A stretch of DNA of 45,075 nucleotides from an uncultured Prevotella sp. (GCA_946624005.1 CAMORS010000015.1:1-45075), one strand, 5' to 3'. Positions 19,575 to 28,420 are shown, counted from the stretch's first letter. Notes: generated by a model not told the origin, from the letters alone. Translations and numbers: made by a program.

Positions 19575-19657
19575 GATATAGCGGCATACTGAACCTGAGG
19601 TAGGATATAGCGGCAGGCTGAACCTGAGGTAGGATATAGCGGCAGGCTGAAGTAGGG
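19575..19657. repeat. 29-base tandem repeat between rnc and cysS
   Basis: Units start at 19575, 19604 and 19633 (GATATAGCGGCA, two variable bases, CTGAACCTGAGGTAG); the third is partial. It fills most of the 118-base gap between two genes of the same strand. The sub-word TACTGAACCT also occurs in the 33-base repeat inside the threonine aldolase gene. Confidence 0.8.
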
Positions 19658-19659
19658 GG

Positions 19660-20709
19660 TTACTCGGCCCCTTGGAAGGCGGCCTGCTCGGCGGCGGCGA
19701 TGATGTCCTCGCGTGTGGGCTGTCGGAAGTCGTGCTGGATGTCGGAGAGGTCGAATTCTTCGTTGTCGGTGCCGGAGGGCTTGGCTTGGCGTTGCTTCTG
19801 GCCCTCTTCGATGACTCTTCGTGTCTCGCGGAGATAGCTTTCCTCTTTCTTTTCTTCCTCGCTCTTGGCTATCAGCTCTTCCTTCTCCTTCCGTTTGAGC
19901 GCGTCGGCATCGGCCTTGGCGCGTGCCTCGTTCATCCTGTCTGACTTAGCAGCGAGGACGGCATCGATAAACTGCGGTTTCTTCTTGAGCTGCTGGAGTG
20001 TGGCTTTGGCAGCGAGCTGGTGGCTCTCCTTCTTGGAGAATCCCTTGGCCGTTTCGCCCTGTACGCCTTCGAGGAAGACGGTAGTGAGGAAGACGGGGCT
20101 GCCCTGCCTGTCCTTATCTTGCGAGATGAGCCTGAACTCAAGCTGTACGCGGTGTTTCTGGCTCCACTCTATGAGCTTGCTCTTGAAGTTTACCTCTTTG
20201 TAGGCCACTCGGTCAAGGTTGATATTGTCGGTGAGGACGCGTTTCTCCATGAACCGCATGCATGCCTGATAGCCTTGGTCGAGGTAGATGGCACCGACGA
20301 GCGCTTCGAAGGCATTGCCTCCGATGTAGCTGTTGTGCGACGAATTGTTGCTGTGCTGCTGTATCAGTTCGGTGAGTCCCATCTCGATGGCGAGGCGGTT
20401 AAGTGTCTCTCGCTGAACCACCTTGCTCCGTGTGTTGGTGAGGAATCCCTCACCTTTCCCGTCGAAGCGGCGGAAAACGATGTCGCCCACTACGGCATCG
20501 AGCATGGCATCTCCGAGGAACTCGAGTCGCTCGTTGTTGACGAGCCTCCCGTTCTCGTTTCGCTTTCCCATGCTTTTGTGTAGCAGCGCCTGCTTGTAGT
20601 AGGCGATATTGCGTGGGTAGAATCCGATGATATGATACAGACACGAATAAAGCTCCTTCTCCTTTCGGAAAGGGAGCTTCAGACGTTGAACCAGCTCGTT
20701 AATCCTCAT
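19660..20709 (-). CDS. rnc: Ribonuclease III with long C-terminal tail
   Basis: About 349 residues from ATG 20709 ([14 protein letters not shown]). The RNase III signature is [19 protein letters not shown], and the second catalytic Glu is in [16 protein letters not shown]. The double-stranded RNA-binding domain runs from [12 protein letters not shown] to [15 protein letters not shown]. The remaining 90 or so residues are a highly charged, coiled-coil-like tail ([19 protein letters not shown]) absent from the roughly 225-residue enterobacterial enzyme. The chosen ATG overlaps the fabF stop region by 11 bases, suggesting translational coupling; a start at 20742 would merely translate fabF sequence in another frame. 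It processes rRNA and structured mRNAs. Confidence 0.95.
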   Translation of the reverse strand: MRINELVQRLKLPFRKEKELYSCLYHIIGFYPRNIAYYKQALLHKSMGKRNENGRLVNNERLEFLGDAMLDAVVGDIVFRRFDGKGEGFLTNTRSKVVQRETLNRLAIEMGLTELIQQHSNNSSHNSYIGGNAFEALVGAIYLDQGYQACMRFMEKRVLTDNINLDRVAYKEVNFKSKLIEWSQKHRVQLEFRLISQDKDRQGSPVFLTTVFLEGVQGETAKGFSKKESHQLAAKATLQQLKKKPQFIDAVLAAKSDRMNEARAKADADALKRKEKEELIAKSEEEKKEESYLRETRRVIEEGQKQRQAKPSGTDNEEFDLSDIQHDFRQPTREDIIAAAEQAAFQGAE

Positions 20710-21961
20710 ACTTCTTGAAGATGACGCATGCGTTATGGCCACCGAAGCCGAAGGTGTTGCTCATGGCAGCACGCACCAGTCGCTTCTGTGCCTTGTTGAA
20801 CGTGAAATTGAGGTTGTAGTCGATTTCCTCGTCCTTATCGCTCTCGTCGTGGTTGATGGTTGGCGGTACGATGTCGTTCTTCACCGAAAGAACGCTGACC
20901 ATGGCTTCGACGGCCCCGGCTGCACCAAGGAGATGTCCGGTCATCGACTTGGTGGAAGAGATGTTGAGCTTGTAGGCAGCGTCGCCGAATACTTCCTTGA
21001 TGGCCTTGGCCTCTGAGATGTCGCCGACATGTGTCGATGTGCCGTGAACATTGATATAGTCGATGTCCTCGGGCTTCATCTGCGCGTCGCGCAGTGCGGC
21101 CTCCATGACGAGTTTGGCTCCCAAGCCTTCCGGATGGGATGCGGTGATGTGGTAAGCATCGCCACTCATTCCCTCGCCGACCATCTCGGCATAGATCTTG
21201 GCGCCACGCGCCTTGGCGTGTTCCAGCTCTTCGAGGATAAGACATCCGGCACCTTCGGCCATGACGAATCCGTCGCGGCTGGCGCTGAACGGCCGACTTG
21301 CCTTTTCGGGCTCATCGTTGCGAGTGGAGAGCGCCTTCATGGCGTTGAAGCCTCCCACGCCGCACATGCAGATGGCGCTCTCGGCTCCACCGGCCACGAT
21401 GATATTGGCCTTTCCCAGGCGAATCTGGTTGAAGGCATCAGCCAGAGCGTTGGTCGACGAGGCGCAGGCGCTGGTCGTCGTATAGTTGGGCCCGTGGAAT
21501 CCGAAGTGTATGGAGATGTGTCCGGACGCGATATCACCAATCATCTTGGGTATGAAGAAGGGACTGAACCGCGGTCCTTGCTCGATGTGCTGACCGTAGT
21601 ATACCACCTCGTCCTCGAATGTGCGGATGCCTCCGATCCCGACGCCGTAGATGACTCCGATACGGTTTTTGTCGACGGTGTCGAGATCGATACCGCTATC
21701 TTTGACACCCTGTATGGCACTGATGATGGCCAACTGCGTGTAGCGGTCGAGCTTTCGGGCTTCCTTTCGGTCGATATAGTCGCCCACGTTGAGGTTTTTC
21801 ACCTCGCAGGCGAAATGTGTCTTGCACAAAGAGCTGTCAAACTGTGTAATGGGCGCAGCTCCGCTGACACCTGCCACGAGGTTTTTCCACGCCTCTTCGG
21901 GTGTGTTGCCCACAGGTGTAACGGCTCCTAAGCCTGTCACAACTACTCTTTTTAATTCCAT
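20699..21961 (-). CDS. fabF: Beta-ketoacyl-ACP synthase II
   Basis: A 420-residue condensing enzyme. The catalytic triad is Cys in TTTSACASSTNAL, His in NVHGTSTHVGD and His in KSMTGHLLGAAG. The start MELKRVVVTGLGAVTPVGN is the usual FabF N-terminus. It extends acyl-ACP with malonyl-ACP in fatty acid synthesis. It follows acpP by about 100 bases on the same strand and overlaps rnc, giving the common acpP-fabF-rnc cluster. Confidence 0.98.
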   Translation of the reverse strand: MELKRVVVTGLGAVTPVGNTPEEAWKNLVAGVSGAAPITQFDSSLCKTHFACEVKNLNVGDYIDRKEARKLDRYTQLAIISAIQGVKDSGIDLDTVDKNRIGVIYGVGIGGIRTFEDEVVYYGQHIEQGPRFSPFFIPKMIGDIASGHISIHFGFHGPNYTTTSACASSTNALADAFNQIRLGKANIIVAGGAESAICMCGVGGFNAMKALSTRNDEPEKASRPFSASRDGFVMAEGAGCLILEELEHAKARGAKIYAEMVGEGMSGDAYHITASHPEGLGAKLVMEAALRDAQMKPEDIDYINVHGTSTHVGDISEAKAIKEVFGDAAYKLNISSTKSMTGHLLGAAGAVEAMVSVLSVKNDIVPPTINHDESDKDEEIDYNLNFTFNKAQKRLVRAAMSNTFGFGGHNACVIFKKYED

Positions 21962-22065
21962 GCTATTGTTTTAAAGGGGAAAAACAAAAAACTAAAAATT
22001 GAGAATCGCGACAATCACTTTATCTGCTACGGTCGCCGATTCTCAATCTTCAATAAAGCTATATC

Positions 22066-22302
22066 TTATTTAATATTCTCTTCGATATACTTGATAGCGT
22101 CGCCTACAGTACCGATGGTCTCTGCCTTGTCGTCGGGAATCTGCACGTCGAACTGCTTTTCAAACTCCATGATGAGTTCTACGGTGTCGAGGGAGTCGGC
22201 TCCCAGATCGTTGGTAAAGCTTGCCTCGTTCTTCACTTCTGATTCGTCTACACCGAGTTTATCAACAATAATAGCCTTTACTTTTGCTTCAATTTCTGAC
22301 AT
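22066..22302 (-). CDS. acpP: Acyl carrier protein
   Basis: A 78-residue acidic protein with the phosphopantetheine attachment serine in [15 protein letters not shown]. Length and pattern are standard for AcpP. It leads the acpP-fabF-rnc-cysS block and has a consensus promoter about 100 bases upstream. Confidence 0.98.
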   Translation of the reverse strand: MSEIEAKVKAIIVDKLGVDESEVKNEASFTNDLGADSLDTVELIMEFEKQFDVQIPDDKAETIGTVGDAIKYIEENIK

Positions 22303-22403
22303 AATTCTGTAATTTTTGATGTTAATACTAATCTTCTTACCAATGCCTCAGATGTCTGCCCCAAAAAAAAGCGGCAAACACGCTAATGGCTGTTTTGCGG
22401 GTG

Positions 22404-22435
22404 CAAAGGAACGAATTTTTATTGGTTTGTGCAAA
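22404..22435 (-). promoter_or_regulatory. Promoter of acpP-fabF-rnc
   Basis: On the minus strand, TTTG (22435-22432) and TTCCTTTG (22411-22404) are spaced 20 bases. Position two of the -7 box is T rather than A; otherwise the match to the Bacteroidota consensus is good. Confidence 0.6.
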
Positions 22436-22537
22436 TTTTTTTATAAAAAAAGTGTTTTTCTATGCACATACCACCCTCTTGTGTGCAATAAATTGCACGT
22501 TTTTCCGAAAAATGTTGTGTGTTTCAAAATAAATATC

Positions 22538-22545
22538 TATATTTG
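22538..22545 (+). promoter_or_regulatory. Likely -7 box for DUF4254-GT9
   Basis: TATATTTG matches TAnnTTTG, 58 bases upstream of the DUF4254 start. The leader contains GTAAATCGTAAATACGTAAA words (22571-22590). Confidence 0.6.
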
Positions 22546-22602
22546 CAAGCATAAATTGTTTATCTAAAAAGTAAATCGTAAATACGTAAATCGAAAATAA
22601 CC

Positions 22603-23205
22603 ATGACTTTTACACAATTGAGCAACCCCATCTTCGTTCAGGCCATCAACGACTATCACCTGACGGACAACATTGACACGCCCATCAACAACCCCTATCC
22701 AGAGGGGAGCATCGAAAACCGTCTCTACCTGAAATGCTGGATAGATACCGTGCAGTGGCACTTCGAGGACATCATCCGCGACCCGCAGATAGACCCTGCC
22801 GAGGCACTCGTACTGAAGCGCCGCATCGACAAGAGCAACCAAGACCGTACCGACCTGGTGGAACAGATAGACACCTACTTCCGCGAGAAATACGCCGATG
22901 TCAGGGTGCTGCCAGACGCCCGCATCAACACCGAGAGTCCTGCCTGGGCTGTCGACCGGCTGAGCATCCTCGCCCTGAAGATATACCACATGCGCGAACA
23001 GGCAGAGCGCCCCAACGCGTCGGCAGAACACCGCGCCAAGTGCCAGGCCAAGCTCGGCGTGCTCTTAGAGCAACAGGTAGACTTGAGCACGGCCATCGAC
23101 CAGCTGCTGGAGGATATCGAGGCAGGCCGCAAGTATATGAAGGTGTACCGCCAGATGAAGATGTACAACGACCCGGCCACCAATCCGGTATTGTATAGCA
23201 AGTAG
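22603..23205 (+). CDS. DUF4254 domain protein
   Basis: A 200-residue soluble, mostly helical protein that I recognise as DUF4254 (IENRLYLKCWIDTVQWHFEDIIRDP; NQDRTDLVEQID; LSILALKIYHMREQAER). No signal peptide or membrane segment is seen. The family has no established activity; it is often encoded next to family 9 glycosyltransferases in Bacteroidales, as here (46-base gap), so a link to cell-surface glycan assembly is plausible inference. Confidence 0.85.
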   Translation: MTFTQLSNPIFVQAINDYHLTDNIDTPINNPYPEGSIENRLYLKCWIDTVQWHFEDIIRDPQIDPAEALVLKRRIDKSNQDRTDLVEQIDTYFREKYADVRVLPDARINTESPAWAVDRLSILALKIYHMREQAERPNASAEHRAKCQAKLGVLLEQQVDLSTAIDQLLEDIEAGRKYMKVYRQMKMYNDPATNPVLYSK

Positions 23206-23251
23206 CAGTGGCGCGACGTGTCGCGTCCTACAGACAAGTAGACAAGATCAG

Positions 23252-24292
23252 ATGAAGAAAGAACATATTCTCATCATCAGGTTCTCAGCCCTGGGCGACG
23301 TAGCGATGACGGTGCCCGTAGTAAAGGCGTTGGCAGAGCAATATCCCGAAGTCCACTTCACCATGCTCAGCCGTGGTTTCGCCCGTCCGCTATTCGACGA
23401 GCTGGCTCCCAACGTCAGCTTCATGGAGGCGAACCTACAGGATGAGTATCATGGTGTGAAGGGGCTCAACGCGCTCTATCGCCGTCTGGCGGCGAAGCAT
23501 TTCACGGCTATTGCCGACCTTCACAACGTATTGCGGTCGGACTATCTGCGTCTGCGCTTCAATCTCGGGCGTTTCCGGGTAGAGCATATCGACAAGCACC
23601 GCATGGGCAAACGCCGACTGGTGGCGAAGAACAACAAGGTCTTGGAACAGCAGCCCACGGCCATCGAGAACTATTGCGAGGTGTTCCGCAAGCTGGGATA
23701 CCCCATAGAATGCGATCCCGCTCCTCGCTCCCCGCTCCCCGCCCCTCTCTCCTCTCTCCTCTCTCCTCGAAATGTAAGTGCCTCCATCGGTCTCGCTCCC
23801 TTTGCAGCCCACCGCGGCAAGATTTATCCACGCGAGCGGATGGAACAAGTGGTGAGCCAGCTGTGCGAGCTGCATCCCGACTGTCGGATTCTCCTCTTCG
23901 GAGGCGGAAAGCGTGAGATGGAAGTCTTTTCGCAATGGTGCAACCGCTACCCTCAATGCACGAATGCCTCGGCTCAATGCAACGGGCTGAAGGAAGAACT
24001 CGATGCGATGAGTCGTCTTGACGTGATGATCTCGATGGACAGCGCCAACATGCACCTGGCATCGCTCGTCGGCATCCCCGTGGTGAGCATCTGGGGCGCC
24101 ACCCACCCCTACGCCGGCTTCATGGGTTTCGGACAGAAGGAGGAGAACGCCGTGCAGACCGACCTTCCCTGCCGTCCGTGCAGCATCTACGGCAACAAGC
24201 CGTGCCACCGTGGCGACTATGCCTGCCTCTACGGCATCGAGCCGTCTACTATTATTAATAAGGTAGAGAAAATTCTGAGTGAACGAAAATAA
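23252..24292 (+). CDS. Glycosyltransferase family 9 (heptosyltransferase-like)
   Basis: A 346-residue GT-B fold protein. The N-terminus ILIIRFSALGDVAMTVPVVKAL is the GT9 acceptor-domain start. The C-terminal donor site has ILLFGGGKREMEVF, MDSANMHLASLVGIPVVSIWGATHPYAGF. It probably adds a heptose-like or other sugar to lipopolysaccharide core at the inner membrane. A proline/serine-rich stretch (CDPAPRSPLPAPLSSLLSPRN, from tandem CTCTCTCCT words at about 23718-23770) interrupts the inter-domain linker and looks like an in-frame insertion. The cysteine-rich C-terminus (LPCRPCSIYGNKPCHRGDYACL) is common in Bacteroidota relatives. Confidence 0.9.
   Translation: MKKEHILIIRFSALGDVAMTVPVVKALAEQYPEVHFTMLSRGFARPLFDELAPNVSFMEANLQDEYHGVKGLNALYRRLAAKHFTAIADLHNVLRSDYLRLRFNLGRFRVEHIDKHRMGKRRLVAKNNKVLEQQPTAIENYCEVFRKLGYPIECDPAPRSPLPAPLSSLLSPRNVSASIGLAPFAAHRGKIYPRERMEQVVSQLCELHPDCRILLFGGGKREMEVFSQWCNRYPQCTNASAQCNGLKEELDAMSRLDVMISMDSANMHLASLVGIPVVSIWGATHPYAGFMGFGQKEENAVQTDLPCRPCSIYGNKPCHRGDYACLYGIEPSTIINKVEKILSERK
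23718..23770 (+). repeat. In-frame CT-rich tandem word inside the GT9 gene
   Basis: GCTCCCCGCTCCCCGCCCCT followed by three to four copies of CTCTCTCCT and ending TCGAAATG. The inverse word GAGGAGAGA is found inside the threonine aldolase gene (37661-37692). It encodes the proline/serine/leucine linker described for the glycosyltransferase. Confidence 0.65.
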
Positions 24293-24328
24293 CGTATTAA
24301 CCCCTAAAAAAAGAAAGGAACAAAAAAA

Positions 24329-24487
24329 ATGAAAAAGTATGTTTGCGACACTTGCGGCTACGTATACGACCCCGCAGTAGGCGATCCCGACAACGGCATA
24401 GCCCCCGGTACAGCCTTCGAAGACCTCCCAGCCGACTGGGTATGCCCCCTGTGCGGTGTGGGCAAGGAAGATTTCTCTGAAGAGTAA
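24329..24487 (+). CDS. Rubredoxin
   Basis: A 52-residue protein starting [20 protein letters not shown] and containing [13 protein letters not shown]. The two CxxCG pairs are the iron ligands of a mononuclear Fe(Cys)4 rubredoxin, and the length is standard. It transfers single electrons in the cytoplasm, often to peroxide- or superoxide-reducing enzymes in anaerobes. It lies 36 bases after the glycosyltransferase and seven bases before the membrane regulator, so cotranscription with both is likely. Confidence 0.95.
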   Translation: MKKYVCDTCGYVYDPAVGDPDNGIAPGTAFEDLPADWVCPLCGVGKEDFSEE

Positions 24488-24494
24488 CGCAACC

Positions 24495-26240
24495 ATGATA
24501 TTGCGTAGACTACTGATTTTTCTTTTTGCTGTCCTGATTCTTGTCGGGACAGCAAAAGCCGATTATGCCTACCACTTCAAGCCCATCAACAAGGATTTCG
24601 ACGAGATAGCCATGCGGCTCAACCAGGCCGACTTCGCCATTGAGCGGCAGAGCATCGACCCCCATTGGCTCGACCAGATAGACAGTATTGCCCGGAAAGA
24701 GGGCAACAAGCAGCTACAGGTCAGGGCCATCTACTGGCGTGTGCGCTCCACGCAGATGAGCGCCCAGCCATCGCAGTGTATCCCTCTTTTGGAGAAAGCG
24801 CTGAAGATGAACGACAACGAGACCTACGACTACGATGCCGCCTGCATACGCTACCAGCTGGCTGGCAACTACGACCGCCTCGGACAATACTTCAAGTGCT
24901 ACAACGAGGCGAAGGCTGCCATACCCATCTTCGAGAAATATCAAGACCACTACTTCCTCGGCAACAGCTACCTGCTCCTGGTGCAGCTCTTCCATGAGAT
25001 CAGCAGCGACGACGAAGCCACAACCCTGCTCGACCTGGCGCGCGACAACTACCAAAAAGCCGGCTTCCAGCTCAACCGCATCTTCTTCTACCAGGCCGTC
25101 CTGAATCCCGACGACAACGAGAGCATCGCTCTCTACAAGAAGGCCATAGAGACGGGCAACAAAGACTGGGGCATGACCCTTCAGGCCTATATCAACCTCA
25201 ACGAACTGCTCCTCAAGCGCGGACGCGCCAACGAGGCAGAGGCCTACAGCGAGGAGGCCTTCAAGATGTTGCAACGCTTCTCGCCGGGCAACGTCATCTT
25301 CCACGCCATGATAGCCCTCAACCATGCCACCATCCGCTACGAGCAGGGACGCTACGAAGAGACGCTCGACGAGCTCAACGCCCTGCAACAACATAGCGAC
25401 GAGCTGCGCGACGAATACCTCATGCTCGGCATCTACCGCCTGCTCTGGCAAACTCACGAGAAGCTCGGGCATCGCGACGAGGCATACCGCTACCTCGAGC
25501 TCTACAACAAGAAGTACCAGATGCAGGAAGAGGAGATTCTCAAGCACGAAGTGCCCAAGGCTCAGGCACGCGAGGCCATCGCCCGTCAAGACGACCAGAT
25601 CAGGCTCCTCCAGCAGGAGTCGGAGCTCAACCGCCGTCTGCTGTGGGTCATCGGACTCGTGGCACTGACGGTCATCATCGTCGTCGCCTCCCTCTTGATA
25701 TACGTCTTCCAGCGCAACCGCATGCACAAGATGGAGAACCGCGAACTGCAGAAAAGCCTTGAACAGGAAGCCATCATCTACTCGATGAACCTGAAAAACT
25801 ACGAAGACGACATCCAGAAGAAAGACCGCGAGATATCCTCCTCCACCCTCCTACTCACCAATAAGAACGAAGTGCTCAAGCAGCTCAGCGACATAACCAC
25901 CCGCTACAGCGACGACGGCAAGGTGCCACGCGAGTTCGTACGCGAGGTGAACGCCGTCATTGGCGACTCGCTGAAGAACGACGACGAGTGGTCGCGATTC
26001 CGCCTCCACTTCGATGCCGTCCATCCCGACTTCTTCAACAAGCTGAAGGAGGCTTCGCCCGAACTCACCGAGAACGACCTCCGCCTCTGTGCCTATATAA
26101 GAATAGGTATGCGCGCGAAGCAGATAGCCGAGATGCTCTCCATAAGCAGCGACTCCGTCAACTCCAATCGCTATCGTCTGCGCAAGAAACTCAACCTCTC
26201 GCGCGGCGACTCCCTCGACGACTTCGTCAGAAAGATATAA
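24495..26240 (+). CDS. Membrane TPR/LuxR-type transcriptional regulator
   Basis: 581 residues from ATG 24495. A signal anchor (MILRRLLIFLFAVLILVGTAKA) leads a periplasmic region of TPR-like helices (about 60-360), then one transmembrane segment (LLWVIGLVALTVIIVVASLL, about 382-402), a cytoplasmic coiled coil (about 405-470) and a C-terminal LuxR-type helix-turn-helix (LTENDLRLCAYIRIGMRAKQ; IAEMLSISSDSVNSNRYRLR). This one-piece sensor design is common in Bacteroidota. It probably senses an envelope signal and controls nearby genes. It lies directly upstream of secreted-protein genes that share a repeated upstream motif, making it a candidate, unproven regulator of them. A start at 24456 would overlap rubredoxin and is less likely. 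Confidence 0.85.
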   Translation: MILRRLLIFLFAVLILVGTAKADYAYHFKPINKDFDEIAMRLNQADFAIERQSIDPHWLDQIDSIARKEGNKQLQVRAIYWRVRSTQMSAQPSQCIPLLEKALKMNDNETYDYDAACIRYQLAGNYDRLGQYFKCYNEAKAAIPIFEKYQDHYFLGNSYLLLVQLFHEISSDDEATTLLDLARDNYQKAGFQLNRIFFYQAVLNPDDNESIALYKKAIETGNKDWGMTLQAYINLNELLLKRGRANEAEAYSEEAFKMLQRFSPGNVIFHAMIALNHATIRYEQGRYEETLDELNALQQHSDELRDEYLMLGIYRLLWQTHEKLGHRDEAYRYLELYNKKYQMQEEEILKHEVPKAQAREAIARQDDQIRLLQQESELNRRLLWVIGLVALTVIIVVASLLIYVFQRNRMHKMENRELQKSLEQEAIIYSMNLKNYEDDIQKKDREISSSTLLLTNKNEVLKQLSDITTRYSDDGKVPREFVREVNAVIGDSLKNDDEWSRFRLHFDAVHPDFFNKLKEASPELTENDLRLCAYIRIGMRAKQIAEMLSISSDSVNSNRYRLRKKLNLSRGDSLDDFVRKI

Positions 26241-26288
26241 CCTCCTCCCCTCTTGTCCTCGTATGGCGCGACCACGTCGCGCCAAAAA

Positions 26289-26316
26289 TATAGACAAAAA
26301 CTGATAGCCCCGAAAA
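26289..26316 (+). promoter_or_regulatory. Secreted-protein upstream motif, copy 1
   Basis: TATAGACAAAAACTGATA followed by GAAAAA. The first base lies exactly 66 bases before the first base of the -7 box at 26355. The same distance separates the copy at 31699 from its -7 box. It is probably an activator site. Confidence 0.6.
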
Positions 26317-26354
26317 ACACTGCCTTTCCCGCTTGTCGTCTGGTTTTTAATGAC

Positions 26355-26362
26355 TAACTTTG
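26355..26362 (+). promoter_or_regulatory. -7 box for the anchor-J/Omp28 gene
   Basis: TAACTTTG matches TAnnTTTG. No good -33 TTTG is found at the right spacing, which fits an activator-dependent promoter. Confidence 0.6.
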
Positions 26363-26395
26363 CAACAGCATTTATTCATTAAAAACCTTACGATT

Positions 26396-28348
26396 ATGCT
26401 TAAACATCTATCTTCTCTTTTCACGGCTGCACTCCTCGCAACAACATCAGTGCAAGCCCAGACAACCTATTTCGCCACTTCGTTCGACGAGGGAATGCCC
26501 GATTCGTTCCAAAACTGGGACATCGACGAAAACCAGCCCTCCACCGACATGGCCAACCTCGGCTTCGCCGTCGGCACGGCATGGATCGTCACCAACGAGG
26601 GGAAAGACAACAACCCCGCAGCATGCTCCACCTCGTGGTACAAGACGGCCGGCACCTCCAACGACTGGATGGTATTGCCTCCCATCGAGGTCAAAGACAC
26701 CGAGGCTAAAATCATCTGGCGCGCACGGACACGCGACAAGGACTATCGCGACGGCTACAAGGTGTATGTCGGACACTTCCCCGACGAGAGCACCGGTCGC
26801 GACTACATCATGCCCGACGACTTCGACCAGCAGACTCCGCTCTTCGCAACATCCAACAAAGGCGAGAACTACGAATGGACGCTACACACCATCTCGCTCG
26901 CCCAGTATGTCGGACAGACCGTCTATATAGCCTTCGTCAACGACTCGAAAGACAAAGCATGCCTCTATGTCGACGACATATTCGTAGGCGTACCGGCAGC
27001 AGTAGGACTGACGCTCGACTTCGGTCGCTGCTACGACGGCTATGGCGACATCACCATCAGCGGAAAGGCTTACGCCACACTCAGCCAGCCCGTCACGGGC
27101 TATACCATCGGTTTCGAGATGGGCGGAAAGACCATCGAACAGACCTTCGACGGCACGCTGGAACCCGGTGTGCAGGTGCCCTTCACACTCAGCGAGACAG
27201 CCTACCTCGAGAAGAATGCCACCGCCGACTACCGCGCATGGATCAAGGCTGGCGACGACCAGAGCGAACAGAACGGACGGCTCTCGGCCTATCTGTGGAA
27301 GGTAGTGGCCGAAGAGGTCACCGGCACCTGGTGCCAATACTGCGTGCGAGGCATCGGAGCAATGAACCACATGCGCGAGAACGACCCCGAGGGCTTCATC
27401 GGCATTGCCGTACATGCCGACGTATCGAACACCGTTCCTGATGCGATGGCCATCCCCGGCGAGGAATACCGCCAGTGGCTGATGTCGAGCTATAGCATGA
27501 GCGGCTATCCCCACTGTGTGATGAACCGCAACGCACAGTATTCCATCGATCCGGGCAACATCCCCACGACGGCTGCCGCCATCAAGAAGAACGGCGAGAA
27601 CTTCTACGGACTGTCGCTCAGTGCCTATTATGATGCCGAGACAAACCTCATCACAGGCAACACCACGGTAGCCTTCGCCAAAGACTTCGAGAACACCAAC
27701 TTCAAGCTCGCCTACATCGTCATCGAGAACGACGTCCACCGCACGCATGCCGAGACGGGCATCCTCGACGACTATTGTGGCTACGACCAGATCAACGGCT
27801 ATGCCGGCGGAGCGATGGGCGAATGCTATGGTTTCGAGAACCTGCCTTCCATCATCAATGCCGACGACATCTGGTATCAGGATGTAGCCCGTGGTTATAG
27901 TGGCAACGACGGCTACAAGGGCATCACGGACATCTTCCCAAAGAACATCAGCGACGGCGATGTCGTCGACCACGAGATAGAGATAGCCATGCCCCAGACG
28001 GTGCTCGTGAAGGAGAACACCGAGCTCGTCGTCCTACTGCTCAGCAAGAGCGGTGCCATCCTCAATGCCGAGAAATGTCCCATCTCGATGGAGCAGCCCG
28101 AAGCAACAGGAATCAGTCAATTGATGATTGATAATGGACAATTGACGACAGGCAATCGTGGAGCCGTTTACGACCTGCAGGGCCGATTGGTTTTTCGAGG
28201 GTACGAGGGTACGGGGGTACGAGGGTACGAGAATAGTCTCGTGGAAGGCGAAGAAGGTAATCTCGCACCCTCGCACCCCCGCACCCCCGCACCTCCGATG
28301 AAGAAGGGTGTCTATATCATGAACGGCAGGAAAGTGATTGTGAGATAA
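26396..28348 (+). CDS. Secreted anchor-J/Omp28-like protein with sorting domain
   Basis: 650 residues from ATG 26396. After the signal peptide (MLKHLSSLFTAALLATTSVQAQ), residues 25-200 form a jelly-roll of the cleaved-adhesin/choice-of-anchor-J type (FATSFDEGMPDSFQNWDIDE; WMVLPPIEV; YVGQTVYIAFVNDS; CLYVDDIFV). From about residue 300 there is an Omp28-like thioredoxin-fold domain with EVTGTWCQYCVRGIGAMNHM (CxxC). The last 60 residues are a sorting-type domain (GAVYDLQGRLV ... KKGVYIMNGRKVIVR) split by a 34-residue in-frame repeat element at 28196-28297. A smaller ATTGATGATTGATAATGG word lies just before it (28122-28145). It is likely exported by type IX secretion. It is convergent with the M6 protease. 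Confidence 0.85.
   Translation: MLKHLSSLFTAALLATTSVQAQTTYFATSFDEGMPDSFQNWDIDENQPSTDMANLGFAVGTAWIVTNEGKDNNPAACSTSWYKTAGTSNDWMVLPPIEVKDTEAKIIWRARTRDKDYRDGYKVYVGHFPDESTGRDYIMPDDFDQQTPLFATSNKGENYEWTLHTISLAQYVGQTVYIAFVNDSKDKACLYVDDIFVGVPAAVGLTLDFGRCYDGYGDITISGKAYATLSQPVTGYTIGFEMGGKTIEQTFDGTLEPGVQVPFTLSETAYLEKNATADYRAWIKAGDDQSEQNGRLSAYLWKVVAEEVTGTWCQYCVRGIGAMNHMRENDPEGFIGIAVHADVSNTVPDAMAIPGEEYRQWLMSSYSMSGYPHCVMNRNAQYSIDPGNIPTTAAAIKKNGENFYGLSLSAYYDAETNLITGNTTVAFAKDFENTNFKLAYIVIENDVHRTHAETGILDDYCGYDQINGYAGGAMGECYGFENLPSIINADDIWYQDVARGYSGNDGYKGITDIFPKNISDGDVVDHEIEIAMPQTVLVKENTELVVLLLSKSGAILNAEKCPISMEQPEATGISQLMIDNGQLTTGNRGAVYDLQGRLVFRGYEGTGVRGYENSLVEGEEGNLAPSHPRTPAPPMKKGVYIMNGRKVIVR
28196..28297 (+). 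repeat. In-frame palindromic element, copy A
   Basis: Left arm of 37 bases made of CGAGGGTA/CGGGGGTA octamers (28196-28232), a 28-base core starting ATAGTCTCGTGGAAGGCGAA, and a 37-base right arm of CGCACCCT/CGCACCCC octamers (28261-28297) that is the imperfect inverse of the left. It reads RGYEGTGVRGYENSLVE then GEEGNLAPSHPRTPAP inside the sorting domain of the host gene. Relatives lie at 30708, 31088, 37700 and 41419. Confidence 0.85.
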
Positions 28349-28420
28349 ATCATCAACCTTCCTTTATACGGACTCGACACGTTACGTCCCTACATCACCC
28401 ATCAACGGGAGAGCCACCCA

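Noticed and set aside
28196..28297. Insertion sequence or transposon
   Set aside because: No transposase gene and no evident target duplication; the repeats are short and non-coding apart from the in-frame peptide.
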